Positions 28,305-42,756 are shown, numbered from the stretch's first letter. The stretch: DNA of 64,000 nucleotides from Channallabes apus (GCA_030522415.1 CM060112.1:14943727-15007726); one strand, 5' to 3'. The notes: generated by a model not told the origin, from the sequence alone. Program-made: numbers and translations.

Positions 28305-31300
28305 AAATCTGTTAGTTTGATCACATAGTTTAATAATTGATTAATTATATGGAGTAGAGATGTAGTTTAATTTGTATCTTGTCACAGGAAAAAAAAACAT
28401 GATTGCAGATCCATTTGTAGCTTCACAGTTGAACAGTAATTTTTTAAAAAACATATTATTTTGATCGCAGTGTAAACCAGCTCCAGCATTTACTCATTGC
28501 TCCACTGTACTATAAACTTCAAGCCCACAACTTCCAAACAAAATTCAGCAACACATTTGTGTGTGTCATCAACCTGTTCGTGCTTAACACCACATGTCTA
28601 CTTAAAATGGGAATATTTATTACTATTAAATGCCACAAATGGTCCAAAACAGGCACAGACCACTGACGGTAAGGATAAAATAGGAACTGTTATGCGGCTC
28701 TTGCTGAAAATAAAAATCTCTTTTGACATCACTTAAGACACTGCCGTTGAGTCCTTACTGCTATTTTGTAATAACTGTTACTTTTAGTAGGTATCATAAA
28801 ACTGCAATGCAAAATACTGGTATCGGCCATAGCAGTTAAGTTACAGTTAGTTTGCTCGATATTCACAAGCCTTTTCTTCGGTGTAAAATGAATCCATATG
28901 GTGGGCCTGAAGGAGAGCAGACATCTTTCCTGATCTAGTGAAGATAATTCGTATGCCTGCATGCATATGTCTCTTTGTGTGCGTGTGTACGCGCCTTTTG
29001 CTCTTTGTACGTTGGCCTTCGGTGGCAGCCTGAAGGAGGAGTGGCTGGTTAATCAGTACCAGGGCTTCTTTTTTCTGTCTTCCTGCTTTGTAGTTATGAA
29101 AAGGATCCAGGTGTTCCTGAAGTCAGTAGTGCTTTTCAAAGAGACCCTCTTTCTCCCTCCTCATCATGGTGGCTCCAAGTGCACGGCAAATTACACTGTC
29201 TGTGTCAGGCATGATTACCGTCACCTCCCAATTGGAAACTCCCCAAAAGAGAACGAGGTCTTAGTTTATCCATAAACATACTGTATAACTTGGTGTAACA
29301 TTGCATTTTTTTTTAATAGGAAATAACCACCTGGAAATCCCCTTCAGTTCATTTTAAAGCTAAATACAGAGAAATACATACACATGCAGATATTAAAAAC
29401 AGAACAAAGCATCTTCTTTTATTTTTAAACTTGTTGCAACCTGCAAAAACCTGTAGCGTATAGTTTTCCTACAACACAGTGCATGAATTAAAAGAGTAGT
29501 GCTTAAATGTAAATGGATTAGTAGTATTTCCTTTTTAGCCAACTGGAATAGCCTCAGGGTTGTCATATAGGACCAATAAAGAATTAATGTAGTTTATTCA
29601 CCTCTTGTATCTGCTGCATGTAAACATAACATTTCAAACCACTAATATTATTTTTTTCAACAAGTTAAAAATCTAAATATTTTGAAATATATACACTTAT
29701 TCGTAAAATTCAAGTGTTTTATTTATTTATTTATTTATTTTGCACCATTAAGTCATATATTCAATTCAATTCAATTCAATTTAACAATGGTCATTGTCTC
29801 AAAGCAGCTTCACAAAAATTAAAGAAATTTAACAAAAAATAAAATAAAATAAAATAAATAAATAAACATATATATGCAAACAGTACATATTACTTAAACT
29901 GTTATGGTGAGCATGTCTTACATAGCGCTTGATGATGTAATCATTCTTTTGGGTAGAGTTTAATTTGAATCTTATCACAGAAATCTAGGGATTAAGTAAA
30001 ACGAAGAAATTGCAAAAGCACTTGTAGATTTAAAGATTAGCGCTATCCTTAGTATAACAACACAAGCAGTCTGTCAATTAGCACACAAGACTTCCAGGGC
30101 TTTGTATGTGGCATAAAATAAAACTGACAATCACTTTATTTATTTCTACTTTTCTTTCTTTCTTTCTTTTTTTTTTTCTTTCTTTTTTTTTACAACTGCT
30201 GAAAATGCTAAATTACCCCCACAACGATGGCTTTTGCTGGGTCCTGGGGGTAAAGTCACTATCAGCCATTACTTTGAAAAGATGGATCTTTGGAGTGTTA
30301 GTGTTATGAGCCGTGTGTGTGTGTGTGTGTGTGTGCGTGTGAAAAGCTGTGGGTGGTGTTAGGGTGAAGCTTCAGGACAGAACCTCCTTTCACGATGTGT
30401 TCATTTATTAGGATGATGAGAGTGCGGCCTTGCTTATTTTCTCACCGCCGGGTGTGTATGCTTGTGTGTACCGCTTCAGAATGATCCAGCAATAACTCAG
30501 CCACATAAATGATGCGGGATGTCTTATTCTTAGGCGGCAACCAATCCTGCTGTCATGTTCTATGAGTTTCGGGTAGTGCTAATTTCACCAAGATGAAGTC
30601 ATAGGTGACTTGTACCACAGCTAGACAGTACTTGTGCGTATGAGTACAGTGATTTATTACCCTGGTCATGACCTCATCTCTTGACCATTGGCCTGGGTTC
30701 ACCAAGGAGACACAAAAGTATGCCCAAACCACTGAGAAAAAAAAGTTCACATCAAAGACAGACAGCAGTAACTTTTATTGGCCTGACCTAAAATCCTTCT
30801 TTGTGTGTTGTGTATTGTTAGATGTGATATATTTCTTCAAAAAAGAGACTTGACTACTTTTCTACTATTGGGGCTGCAATCAAAGCAGGGTATATAAATA
30901 GTCAATTATTCATATGAATCAAATGTGGCTTATTAATAAAAATCATTAGGCATTTAAAAACTGTTTTTCCCCCAATAAGAAGGTGAGAAACAATAAATGT
31001 ACCAGTATTAACAGCTCTACTATTAGCATTTAGTTTGATCTAACGTTTTTCCAATAATATAAAAGAACATGAGAAGGATTTAATTTTAAATAACATCACA
31101 CGCCACTTTATAATTATGAATCGATACTGATCTTCTATTACTTCTTTTATCATTAATCTTAAGAAATGTAAAATGAATATTTTTGAATATGTTTATTTCA
31201 GGTGTTTTTATTTTTTAAAATGTTTGTCTCATCAACATGCGTCTACTTGAATAGTCTTTGACTGATTCAGACTATACAAGTACACAATAAATAAGAAGAA

Positions 31301-34300
31301 CATTTATAAAAATGACGAGTGATTCCGTTATTGCATTGGCCTCCTTTAAAAAAAAAAAAATTTTAATTGGTTTTGTTCAGCCTGTAATTTTGGTATGCTA
31401 ATTAGGCCCAACCTTCTTTCCATGGAACTGAGATTACGTGACCTAACTCGCATAAAAAGATGCAAATTTTTTTTTTACAGAATCTGCCAGGAAAAGTCTT
31501 CACTTGTTTGGTTTTTCGAAACATCTTGTTTGTTTTGACACCTTGTCACATGACCGTTACATTTGCATACTCATTAATATTTGTTAGCGTCTGCCAAATA
31601 TGGGTGTGTACGCAGGATCAATTATTCAATTCATCATTATTATTCATTTTTTCAGTATTTACACTACATATTGTATTATACTATAGTGACTTTATTTTAT
31701 TCTTACACACGTAATATCAATTTTGAGAACCATATATGGTATGTGTCAATCTTTAAACCAATTTTTTGGAGTGAAACTCCCAGTGTTTTTGTCTCCACTT
31801 TTGTTGCCACAATCATTTAAAGTTCCGTCTACGAGAGCGCACAGGAAGACTGCCAAACAACATTAAACGTCTTCTCCACGTTCGGCCTGACCTCTCTGTT
31901 TGGCTTCTCGTTATCTAAGCAAGAAGCCTGTATGTTGTGAGTAAAATCAGACAATCTGTTTTTCATGGCTTATAAAAACTGCCTTAAGAGAGTTGGATCT
32001 GAAAACAATTTCGCCCATGGAGATATGTGGAGCAAGAGTAGCAGCACTGCTTCCACCCTGAGGGCCTTCACAATGGTGTTGTAAGCAGAATTAGAGGCCT
32101 GTCTGCTCCAACATTACAATATAATTCTGTTGTTGAATATTAAAATCCCTGTAAATCTTTCTTCATAATAGATTTTTGATCGCAGATCTAATTGTTGCAG
32201 CGCTATCACCCGTATTTAGAGGTAATGTAGCTTTAGATCATTAGATATACAGTAAGTGAACATCAAAAATATGTGTTGTATCGAGGCCAGAGATATTGCA
32301 ACCCAGATTAAACAAACGTTGCATGTTGCAGAAAGTGATCCAGAGACGCCAGATGGATGACATTTCAGACTCCTGCGCTTTCGGCAGGATTGAGTCACAT
32401 GTAGAGAGTTTAAGTAGGCCAAAGAGGGAGGGGTGCATCATAACATTAGCATCACACACTGGGTGTCACCCTGTGAGTCCATAGCACCTTCGGTGGGAGT
32501 GACAATGGCCCATTCACTGTTCTTCTCTCTGTGTTTGGCCTCAGTATTTGACAGCCTCTCGCTAACGCTTATTGTTTGGTAATGAGGCTAGATCATTTTT
32601 CATTTCACCTTTATTTCAAGAAAAAAGTCTGCTTATATGCTATACAATGCAGGTCTGGCCAAAGGCTTGAAACCATAGATGGGTAGCGGGAGAATTGTTG
32701 AAGGGCTCGATGAAATTCGACACATATGCATGAAAAAAAGGCAGCACAATTACCACACTATTGTCAAAAATGATATGCATTTTTGTCATGAGGAGAATTA
32801 TGGGTAGCGTCTAGCACTAAACTGTGCCTTTCTTTTTATGTTCTCAAGGGTAGGCTTTTCTGTATATTTTATATGTACACTTGAATATAATGAATAAAAT
32901 GTGAATATAATGTCCCTCTTAAATAATTTTTTAAAAAGGTAAATGTACACTACATTTAAAGACTGGCTACATAATAAAGAAACAAAAATGTATTTTTAAG
33001 GATGTCAAAGATGGGCAGTGTCAAGGCACTTGGTTTGCTTTCTCAGGAGCTTGAATGTGGTTTTTAAAAAAAAGGAAGATTATTTTGACAAGAGTGCTAC
33101 ATCCTCATGGTCTGGCCACGAGAATTATACTAATGTGTGCAGAGAGGATTCTTACTGTCTTGCTTATTTTCACAAGTCTGCTGCGTATAGTCTTTCAATG
33201 TGTTTCGGCTATACAAATAAGGGCTGAAAGCATGGTATGTAGAAGAACAGAGAAATACCAGTTTTTCCAGCATGCGATATTTAAGCAGAGGAAGCTAAAC
33301 AAATGAGAGTCATTACTCTTGCCCATCACATTCAATAATAGACTGCCACTACTGATTGATTTTCCTGTTTAAACACATGCTTTTTAAGCTGGCATTACAA
33401 GAAGCTGACTGGAGCGGCTTTTACAAGACTGAAATGTTTGGAATTCTTTCCCAATGAATTGTTGTCAACTAATCACATACAATATTTATTTAAGAAATCT
33501 AACAAGCAGAGGCGAAATAAATCAGCGGGTATGTGATGACTGCTAGTCTGCCAGGCATTCTGAGCATCGCTCTAACGTTACCAATCTGAATTTTACAAAT
33601 GCATTTAGCATAGTGCTGATTGTGAACAATTGCAGATGCTTGCCAAAGCCTTTCTGATCTCCCCCCTATAGTTTTTCTTTGTCAGTTGAAAAATGTGCCA
33701 CGGTCAGCATTAAACTATTTCTTTTTGAACCAAACCTGCGCCGTGCTGATGCATATGAATGTGAGGCCAGGCTACAAGCTCAGGGCCTGGGGCTCCTGCT
33801 TTTTGCCATTCTCAGGCCATAATAAACAGGGCCCATGTGGATGAGTGAGGTACAGGGGTGCTGCTGTTGTCAGGAGGAGAAAAGAGGGTCGAGTCGAGTC
33901 CCTACTGCCCTGAGGCCCACTACTTTCACACGCAAGGAACTTAAGATGAGCAGAAAGCTCTTGAGACGTGGTATGGTTGTGGATGACAAGGGAACATTGA
34001 AAAGGGTGTCATTTTTTATACTTCCATGCTCTATTAGTGGTTCAGATAGAGCGCTTGCTTTAACGCAGAATAGAATGTATAGAATTGACAAGAATCACAA
34101 TGCATTTGCACACAATATGTACACAGCTTGAGTACATACTAAGTACCTTTAATAATATTTCTTGCCAGGAACAATAGCCCAGGCAGATCACAAACAAGCA
34201 CATAATCAGAAATGGTAACACGTAAACAAAGGAAAGAAATATACTTGAATAAGGAAGCAAAATAAACAAACAGTCCAAGGAAACATGATTAGCGATCATT

Positions 34301-35579
34301 GACAAAAACAGGACAAACAGGGTAGTATATACAAGTATGCACAAGTACTCACAAGTAAATTAACGAAGAACATGTGCAAGAAAAAAAAAATGAACCGATG
34401 ATATTAAAGTGGTACCAGACCTTGTGGTGACCAATCAGCGATATCCATACGAAAGGTTTGACTTCAAGGCTAAAACCACATACACAGCGTTACTGTAGTA
34501 CCCAGCTTGTCAGCACATTACATGTATTAGCAAATGATTTTGACGTGCAATTGAAGCCCAGAGGTGGAATAACCTTTCTGAACATCAATCAGCACTTTGA
34601 CCTCCTTTCAAGCACAGTTTTTCTACAGAAGAGTGTAATACGATTTGTCATGATACTTTACACAGATTTCTGTCCTTCCTGAAACGAAAGCCCCAAGGAC
34701 ACGATGGTGTCATGCGAGTAATGATACAAAGTTTTCAGCAAAAACAATGAGATGATTTAGGGATCAAATGTCCTAACAATATGTTCTTTTGTGCATTATT
34801 TATTACACAGTCTGTATGAAGATTTCTCTTCTGTATATGGCGGATAGAGATCTGCTTAATATAAAATTCAGAAGAATTAAAACAAGGTTTCCGTATGTGT
34901 AACGTTTGCGCCCCTGTTGTCAGCATATCCCTAAGCTGTTTCTTTATTTTGTTCGTTATTTATTGTCAAAGTGCAAAATTTTATTGCAGTGGTTTGGTCT
35001 TTTGTTTTAAGAGCCGCTTAAAAAATGAAACCTTTGGAAAATCGGAGTTGAACCCATGACAAGGTTATTGAGAGCCAGTATACAAATATACAGTATGATC
35101 CAATATACAAATACAGACCATGCAAATTGGAAGAATGTGTATATATGATCTTGTAAATATTGTAAATATTGTAAATATATAATCTTGTAAATCTTGTAAA
35201 GATTATCTACCAATCACTGATCACCAATGTTTTCAATAATCAATTATTGTTTGCTATATATTTGACCAAAACCTCTGTGTTTTATGATTTCTTTCAAGCG
35301 TAATCAATACAGTTTACAGTATTTTAGTACTAGTCTGCCAAATGCCGAAATGTAAATACAATTTTGAGCTAATCAGCAGTGTTATGGTAGTGGTATTACA
35401 ACACTATATCCGTTACACTGGTACATGCTTGTTGAAATGTTATGATAATTCCTAGCCAACTATATATGCAAAATGAATGTTCTCTCTATTCTTTCTAACA
35501 ATTGAAGTCAAGTAGTTTTAACCTAATGTTACTCACAGATTAAAGTAATTGCGTGCACATACACTTTTCTGTTATACAC
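28305..35579. other. gene desert, first part
   Basis: 7.3 kb without a recognisable exon or full transposon; only a reversed repeat tail at 29.75 kb, AT tracts and a (GT)n at about 30315-30335. Confidence 0.55.
29750..29830 (-). repeat. tail of the same dispersed repeat, reversed
   Basis: A (AATTC)n tract followed by AACAATGGTCATTGTCTCAA and AGCAGCTTCAC is the reverse of the TTTGAGACAATG...TTGTTAAA 3' end. Confidence 0.45.
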
Positions 35580-36598
35580 CATCAGTCATAATATTAAAAC
35601 CACCCGTCTAATACTTTGCAGGTCTCCTTTGTGCGATCGAAATTGCCTGTTGAAACACAGACTTCAGGAGACCTCTGAAGGTATGCTGTGGTATCTGGTA
35701 ACAAGATGTTAGCAGCAGATCCTTTAAGTCGGATAAATTGCAAGGTTGGGCCTCCATGGATTCGATTTGTTTGTCCAACACGTCCCACAGATGTTTAATC
35801 AGATTGAGATTTGGGGAATTTGGAGGCCACGGCAAAACCCTGAACTTTTTGTTGTACCCCTCAAACCATGCCTGAACAATTTTAGCAGGGTGTAACGTTC
35901 TGCTGAAAAAGGCCACTGCTATTGGGGAATACCGTTGCAATGAAGGGGTGTACTTGCTCTGCAACAATGTTTAGGTAGACGTTTCATTTTTAAAGAGGTA
36001 TCCACGTAAAACACATGAATGTACTGTACGGACCCAAAGTTTCCCAACAGAACATTGCCCAGGGCATCAAATTGCACCACTGGTTTGCCTTCTTTGCATA
36101 ATGCATTTTGGCGCCATCTCTTCCTCAGGTAAGCAACCCATATGCATTTGACTATCCACATGATGTAAAAGAAAATGTGTTTCATCACACCCGACCACCT
36201 TTTCTCATTCCTTCATGGTTTATGGATGATCAGGAACCATTGTAAGGGTTTTTATTGGTGGTCAGCATGGGCACTCTGTGCCCTCATCCTCATTTACAGC
36301 AATCTGTAATGCAGTGTTTCTTCTGACACTTTTCTACCATAGCCAGCATTAACTTTCTCAGGAGCTCTTCTGTGGGATCAGAACAGATGGGCTAGCCAGT
36401 GAGTCTTGGGTGCCTATGACCCTGTCAACAGTGCACTGGTTGTCCTTTCTTAAACCACTTTTTGAGGTACTAACAACTCTGTACCAGGAACACGCTGTTT
36501 TGAAGATGTTCTGACCTGACTGTCTAGATTTTGCGCTTATTAAAGTCACTCAGATCCTTGCTCTCTACGTCCAACTGGCTGACTGCTCACTTTCTGTT
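35580..36598 (-). pseudogene. Tc1-like element with decayed transposase
   Basis: The left end CAGTCATAATATTAAAACCA is a terminal repeat. The minus strand then reads VLPWPPNSPNLNLIKHLWDV (35.6-35.97 kb), where the catalytic NPIEHLW glutamate is now K (LIKHLW), followed by frameshifted upstream pieces up to about 36.6 kb. The right terminal repeat is missing. Dead copy. Confidence 0.8.
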
Positions 36599-36600
36599 CC

Positions 36601-36945
36601 AGCACAACAGTGCGTCTACACAATATGGTTTATAAAAACATAGTTTGCCAAGGTTGCTGAGAAAAAAAGGTAAGTGGTTTGCAAAGAGCCCTGACCTCAA
36701 CCCCCCTGATCACGTTCGACATCAAATGCCATGCAACAGCCTGCCAGGTTTTCCTGCCAAATATCAGTGCCTGACTTCATTGATGCTCTAGTTGTTGAAT
36801 TGACAAATCCTCACAGTCACGCTCCAAAAGCCGAGAGAAAATAATTTTTCCAAGAAAAGTGGAGGTTATTCTAACAACAAATGTCGGACTAAATCCCGAA
36901 CATGCTGTTTAACAATCCCATATGGGTATGATATTCATGGGTCTC
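36601..36945 (+). pseudogene. second Tc1-like transposase 3' fossil
   Basis: GAGCCCTGACCTCAACCCCC corresponds to the SPDLNP block, followed by blocks matching the C-terminal part of another Tc1 lineage and the end CATATGGGTATGATATTCAT. It abuts the preceding element in the opposite orientation. Several stops. Confidence 0.6.
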
Positions 36946-37214
36946 TTTTTCCAAGACAAGCGTGAGTGACTAGCATCATGCTATCGCTTTTGGTTCCTTC
37001 TGTTGCCTTTCTCTCCATCCTGCCAGAAAAGCAGCACTACACTACAGGGCATTGGAACATGTCTCTGCGTCCTGCTATCAACCGGAGCACTTAAGCTCTG
37101 TGTTGCCCGAGTGTTGCCTAGATAAGATGAGAGGAAAGAGGGATGAAAAGATTAATGAGGATGACATATGGGTGCTAAATTCTAAACGGACCCATGGTGA
37201 GCATTCTACAATCC

Positions 37215-37435
37215 TGCTGCATTTATGATTTAATGCAGATAAATCTCAAGGTTTCTTCATATTGCTATCTCAGGGAGTTTTTCCTTGCCACTGTCACTGT
37301 TGGCTTGCTCATCAGGGACAATCCGATCATTTCATACACATTTTCATAATTTCTTTCGATTCTGTAAAGCTGATTTGCAACAATGACAATTGTTAAAAGG
37401 GCTACACAATTATAATGTAATTAAAGTGAATAAAT
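37215..37435 (+). repeat. 3' fragment of a dispersed retroposon-like repeat
   Basis: Shares CTCAAGGTTTCTTC, TTGCCACTGTCACTG, GGCTTGCTCATCAGGGACAA and TGACAATTGTTAAAAGGGCT with the unit at 38.8-39.3 kb. Ends in an (ATA)n tract. Confidence 0.5.
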
Positions 37436-38789
37436 AATAATAATAATAATAATAATAATGTTTATACAAATCTGTTTCTGAAATGAAAATGTAATGACCT
37501 TCTAAGGGTCAACACACTCATTTATGTTTAATAAATCATATTTGTTTAATAAATCATAAAGGCAATATTAATCATTAAAGTTAAATCAGGAACTTTTCTA
37601 TATGAAGTATGAAATGATTTGCTACAGTTTTGCATAGCATAGACTGTACTCTGTACAGTGGCTCAACAGCTAATTTTATTGCCCCAAAGCTCCTTTTCCA
37701 CTGTGACTGTTCTTTAGTGTGGGTTTCTCCAGTTTCCTTCTACTGTATCTCTGAAAACCCCCTAGGTGTAAATGTGTGTACATGTTCTCCTGCAATGGAA
37801 TGTTAATGGGTTCAGGGTCTTCATGGATCATGCTCAGTCTCCACAGGATGACTGTGTGAGCAAGACCAAGTTGGAGAAGTTACTGAAGGCGAATTAATGC
37901 TCAGCAGTGTAATATACTATAACATTAGAGTTAACTTTCGGCATTTGTAGCTAATTATCTGTATACAAACATGTTTTCAGTTTTCTCTTAATTCTCTCTA
38001 ACTATTGAAGTTCCATGCATGCAAACTACTCTGGTATATTATAATCAGCAATAACATTAACCATCTGCCTATTGTTGTGTAGGGCCACTAAACCATCTCT
38101 GCCCTTTCATTACATAGGACCTCTGTATACTGTGGTATATGGCACTAAGACATTGGCAGCAGAACATTTAGGTTCTGTAAGTTGAGATTGTTCATTCTGA
38201 TTATTATTTTAGTTTACATTTTGTACATGTAGACTGGGTAGTAACAAAACGGTTAGTTAGGTGTTTTGTGCCATCGAACTGTATTTCCCCCAATATGTCT
38301 TGTTGGACATCATAGCAGCCACGTACAGTGTCAGTAAAAGTAATATGATATTTGTGTTAGACTAGAGAACAGGACAGGTCTAGTCACTGTAACCAATTCT
38401 CCCTATAATGACAGCTGTGGTATGTAGATTTATGTAGGTATTGATAGAGTTCTGGACTTGAGCTTGTATGACCTTGCACTAGAGACTGGGTCTGTACAGG
38501 TTCTCTATTCACTGTCCACATTGAGGCCAGATCAGGTGCTGAAACCTTGCAATAAGAAACCTGAATGCCTCTAAGCAGGTAGTGGACACCTAACACCAAC
38601 CACCAAACCCCCTACACCTGCCAGTAGATCATATCCTGACTCCAACCCCCCTTCTCACTCTATCAAAATTGTTGCTAACAGTGTTAAAAGTACAAAAGAA
38701 TGTAATAAACACTTTATATCCTCATCGGTGGAGAGGGCAAAAAGCTTAAGTTTTATTTATTTATTTTTTTAAATATTTCTCTTCTCTCT

Positions 38790-39290
38790 CTCTATTGAGC
38801 TACAAATGAGCTCCCAAGTGATCCAGACCCCTTCTGCACTCTGAACCTGTCTGACTCAGATGCCCCATTTCAGGTTGAAGGTCCCGTGTGGTCTCTTTGG
38901 GATGTGAGTGGTGACTGGACACAGTTCCACTTGACCATGAAGATGGTCTGGGACTCAGCTGATGCAGATAGCTGTTCTCTGATGACTTGTGACTGATGTC
39001 ACTCAATAGTTTAGGGCTGAAATTCCTACAAACAATTCTATACCTGAGCCTCTTATAACAACAATGGACTCTTAAAGTGGAACTTAAACACATCTTTTGT
39101 GGTATTCAACTAACGCACGGTATGACAAATGCAAATTCATTCCTGCTATCTGATATCACCCAAATGAGGATGGGTTCCCTGTTGAGCCTGGTTGCTCTCA
39201 AGGTTACTTCCTTTAGCCAGAGGGTGTTTTCTTGCTACTGTCGCTTGCTAATCAGGGTCAATCTGATATTTATATATTTATTCATAAAAT
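38790..39290 (+). repeat. dispersed retroposon-like repeat, longer copy
   Basis: Contains CAAATGAGGATGGGTTCCCT, TCTCAAGGTTACTTCC and GCTTGCTAATCAGGGTCAAT, the same blocks in the same order as 37.2 kb. The minus-strand frame over 38800-39093 is incidental. Confidence 0.5.
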
Positions 39291-39408
39291 AAATATTTAT
39301 AGGAAACAGAAAAAATAGAGTATGGACAAATATAAGGTTGTGATTCCTGGCCAGGGGGTGGGGACGTTATGGGGTAGAGAGAAGGGAGGAGCAATCATTC
39401 CTGGTGAT

Positions 39409-40472
39409 TAGGGCTGCACGATATATGGAAAAAATATTGTTATCGCGGTAATGGCATGCGCGATAACAATATCGCAAGGAGTTGCGATAAATACTTTATT
39501 TGCCAAGCATTTGTGTGTCCAAATTTGACCAATCAGGTGGGCTCTTACTATGTTTATACCCGCTTATATCATTATATATATATATAATTTATATCTTTAT
39601 ACTTCATTCTGTCACGAACTAACTCCGGATGATCAGAAGATTTAGCGATTAGCCGTTAGCTGCGATTAGCCGTTAGCCCTTTATAGACGGTAAACCCAAA
39701 CGCGGAAGCAAGTGAGTAGGCAGGATAACCACGCGAATTAGTTTAAGGACTCTCACAGAAGGGGAGCAGGGGAAAAAAACACATTTAACCCGCGTCCTAT
39801 AAACACACACTCGAATCTGAAAGTAAACAATCTGAACCGACATGCGTGAACACAGTGACTAAGCTGTATGCACTAGTTTGTTTACTCCCCTTATACTTCC
39901 GGGTTCGCGCCCACATTACTTCGTATGTGCATGTGTGTGTGTGTGTGTGTGCGTGACAAATAGTATTTTTTTTTATTTTTGTTTAATAATATTTATTTTT
40001 ATAAAAAAAAAAACAGGCAAGCCAAAGAGAATATTTAGTTTAAAAGATGCTCTTGTTTTAAGACACTATTGATGAGTGTATGGTTCCACTTAAATAAAAA
40101 CTAATGTTTGAAAGTAATTCATATTGTGTTGGCAGGTTTATAGTAACAGCAAACCAGAAGTCAGAATATCTGCTGAGGCTTGTAAGTCATTCATAGTGTT
40201 TTGAAGTCTAAATATTTGCAAATTCCTTGACATATAGTTTCTTTTTAGCCTGAATTAGATTTAATTACATCAGACGAATATCTATTACCTGTTTATTTTA
40301 GTATGATCATTACATATAAATAAATAAATAATAAAAAAAAATAGGCAATAATAATAATAAAAAATGCATTTCTCTAGGGAAATGTTATACATGTATCGCA
40401 AGAAATATCGTTATCGCAGTATTCAACAACAATATCGCATATCGCATATTTTCCTAATATCGTGCAGCCCTA
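39409..40472. mobile_element. hAT-like non-autonomous element with exact 8-bp duplication
   Basis: Ends TAGGGCTGCACGATAT and ATATCGTGCAGCCCTA form terminal inverted repeats, and CTGGTGAT occurs directly on both sides (39401-39408, 40473-40480). Sub-terminal GATATCGC/ATATCGCA repeats are typical of this fish hAT group. 1,064 bp including a 349-bp LTR insertion; no transposase. Confidence 0.9.
39610..39958 (-). mobile_element. solo Gypsy LTR inside the hAT-like element
   Basis: Begins TGTCACGAACTAAC and ends GCGTGACA, with GGTAAACCCAAACGCGG, GGCAGGATAACCACGCG, GGACTCTCACA and CCTATAAACACACACTC shared with the LTR at 62.63 kb. There are an internal 16-bp duplication (GCGATTAGCCGTTAGC) and a (TG)n expansion. 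No 5-bp target duplication is visible. Confidence 0.85.
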
Positions 40473-40931
40473 CTGGTGATGATAAAAATCAACCGTGCCT
40501 AGTATGATAATGCCCTAAGGCACTTAATATTGGGGAAAGGCTAATAATCACAGATTTTCTTCCACATTGAAGAATTCTTCACATTGAGTGAAGTCTTCTG
40601 AACCGTGAGTCAAATATGTGATTCCAACATGCTTGAAAAAAGGTCATTCAATGAGCCTGTCTTATTGAGGTTTGGTTTCACATATACAGTAAATAACCAA
40701 AATATTTTCCCCAGTGTCACAAAAGTACAGCTGATTGATACAGTTGGTGAAGTGGATTGCACCATAATTCTATTTAAGCAAACCTCAAACCAACATTTAT
40801 AAGAGAATCAGGGACCAATTCTTTGGATTGGTTCTTGTCTCAAAAATGGTTTTAGCAAATGTGCCTGAGTGCTGAAAAAATTGCAAGCGTGAAAATTTGG
40901 GACCCATCTGTTTTCATACTTTCCATGCTTA

Positions 40932-41266
40932 CTCACTTTCACTCATCATCTATACCGCTTTAGCCTGTCTTCATGGTTGCAGAGGGCCTGGAACCTATCC
41001 CAGGAGGCAGGGTACACCCTGGACAGGGTGCCAATCCATTACCAATCCAGGGAACATACATTCACACACTACGGGGCAATCTGGAAATGCGAATTAGCCT
41101 AATCTGCAGGTCTTTGGACTGTTGGAGGAAACCCAAGACGCATCAAACACGGGGAAAACATGCAAACTCCATGCACAAAGAGATGGGATTCGAGCCTGGC
41201 CTGAAATCAAACCCAGACCCTGGATGTGCAAGGCGACAGTGCTAACCACTACACCATCGTGCTGCC
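40932..41266 (-). mobile_element. V-SINE-type retroposon, old copy
   Basis: Runs from a degenerate TCATCTATACCGCTTTAGCC tail to GCTAACCACTACACCATCGT and GCTGCC at the head end. Several small deletions; no secure target duplication. Confidence 0.82.
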
Positions 41267-42568
41267 CATGCCTAGGTACTCGGAGTACTCAATTGTATCT
41301 GTATCAACCCCTGCATTGTGATGTTATCAAACATGTACCTTATAGAATAGCATTTTATTTTGCCCAATTGCACTTACTTATGTACTGGTTCCCTCTTTAT
41401 TACTGTTATGACATTAATATTCTCTTAGTTTTGCTCAACTCATATTCCCTTCCTTGTTTTTTTTTTATTTTTTACTTTTTTTCTTTTTTGATGAGATGGA
41501 CTGCGAGCAGGATAGGACTAATTTCTTTGTTGTATTCACTTATTGTTTATTTGCTACACCAGACATGCAAGCCAATGTTCTTATACAACCTTTTTAATTA
41601 ATTCCAGCTTAGTCTGGAGATGTCAGCTATTTTATCTTGATTTAATAAGATCTAGTCATAAATGCACTAACCTTCTTTCTGCACTGAGATCAGTGAGAAC
41701 TAGACTGAGGCAGCATCATAAACATTGCTGTTGGTCTGTAAGTGATGTGCAAATACAATGAGACATAAATAATTGCTTTAATATATCCAGGACTCCACGA
41801 CATGAGAGGCAAACCAAAAAAAAAGCCTACAGGAGATAAAAGCTGTACAAGTAAGATGTTAATCAGAGCTGTGCATAACTCAGAATAATGAATGTACTTA
41901 AGATGTAAGTCCACAAATATCAGCTGGGAGAACATTTAGTTAAACTTTGCTCAAAGGTAATTCAAACAATTATAGCTGTTCAGTTCAGACATTAAAGAAC
42001 CCGAAAAAGCTGCCAGGGGACACAGCGGGTATTGAACTAATGCCACACCAATCAAGCTGCTCCAAAGCAATGGAAACAAGAGCCCAGTGTAGATACATGT
42101 AACACAAACAGCCTTATGGATGAAGTAAAACTCATGCTACAGTATGTGATATGTTTTGAAGTTTTGGAACCCATATTTATTATAAATGACATTCATACAT
42201 GATTGATATGTTTTAATCCTTAAAGCAAAACCTTTATCCTTTATCCTTTGTCCTTTATTTTCCTTTAATTGTCCTGTGATTTCACCGGGTAGCCGTACAA
42301 TTTTTTGGTTCATCCTTAATTTAACAGCTTATATCTGACATAAATTGATCTACAAAGTGCTATGTTAGACTTAAGATGATTATATGATAGGGGTGCGACT
42401 GTATTTGTGTAACTTATCACTATGAAAAAAATGTTCAGCAAAAAAGCTGCAGCTGAACCTTCTATGATTATTGATATTGTTAATCTGAATGATGAGATCA
42501 CTGATATTCCATAACTCTATGAAATATTTTTTTCATATTTTCATATTTCATATTTTCATAACTCTATA

Positions 42569-42756
42569 CCAGGTGTAGCTCAGTGGTTAAGGCATTGAAC
42601 TACGGTTCGGAAGATCCCAGGTTCAAACCCCACAACCACCAAGTTGCCACTGTTGGGCCCTTGAGCAAGGCCCTTAACCCTCAACTGATCAGATGTATAA
42701 TGAGATAAAAATGTAAGTCGCTCTGGATAAGAGCGTCTGCCAAATGCCTAAATGTA
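42569..42756 (+). mobile_element. tRNA-derived SINE of a second family
   Basis: GTAGCTCAGTGGTTAAGG (box A) and GGTTCAAACCCC (box B) are followed by GGGCCCTTGAGCAAGGCCCT and a 3' end CGCTCTGGATAAGAGCGTCT with GCCAAATGCCTAAATGTA, a tail common in teleost SINEs. It differs from the V-SINE family in every part. Confidence 0.8.
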
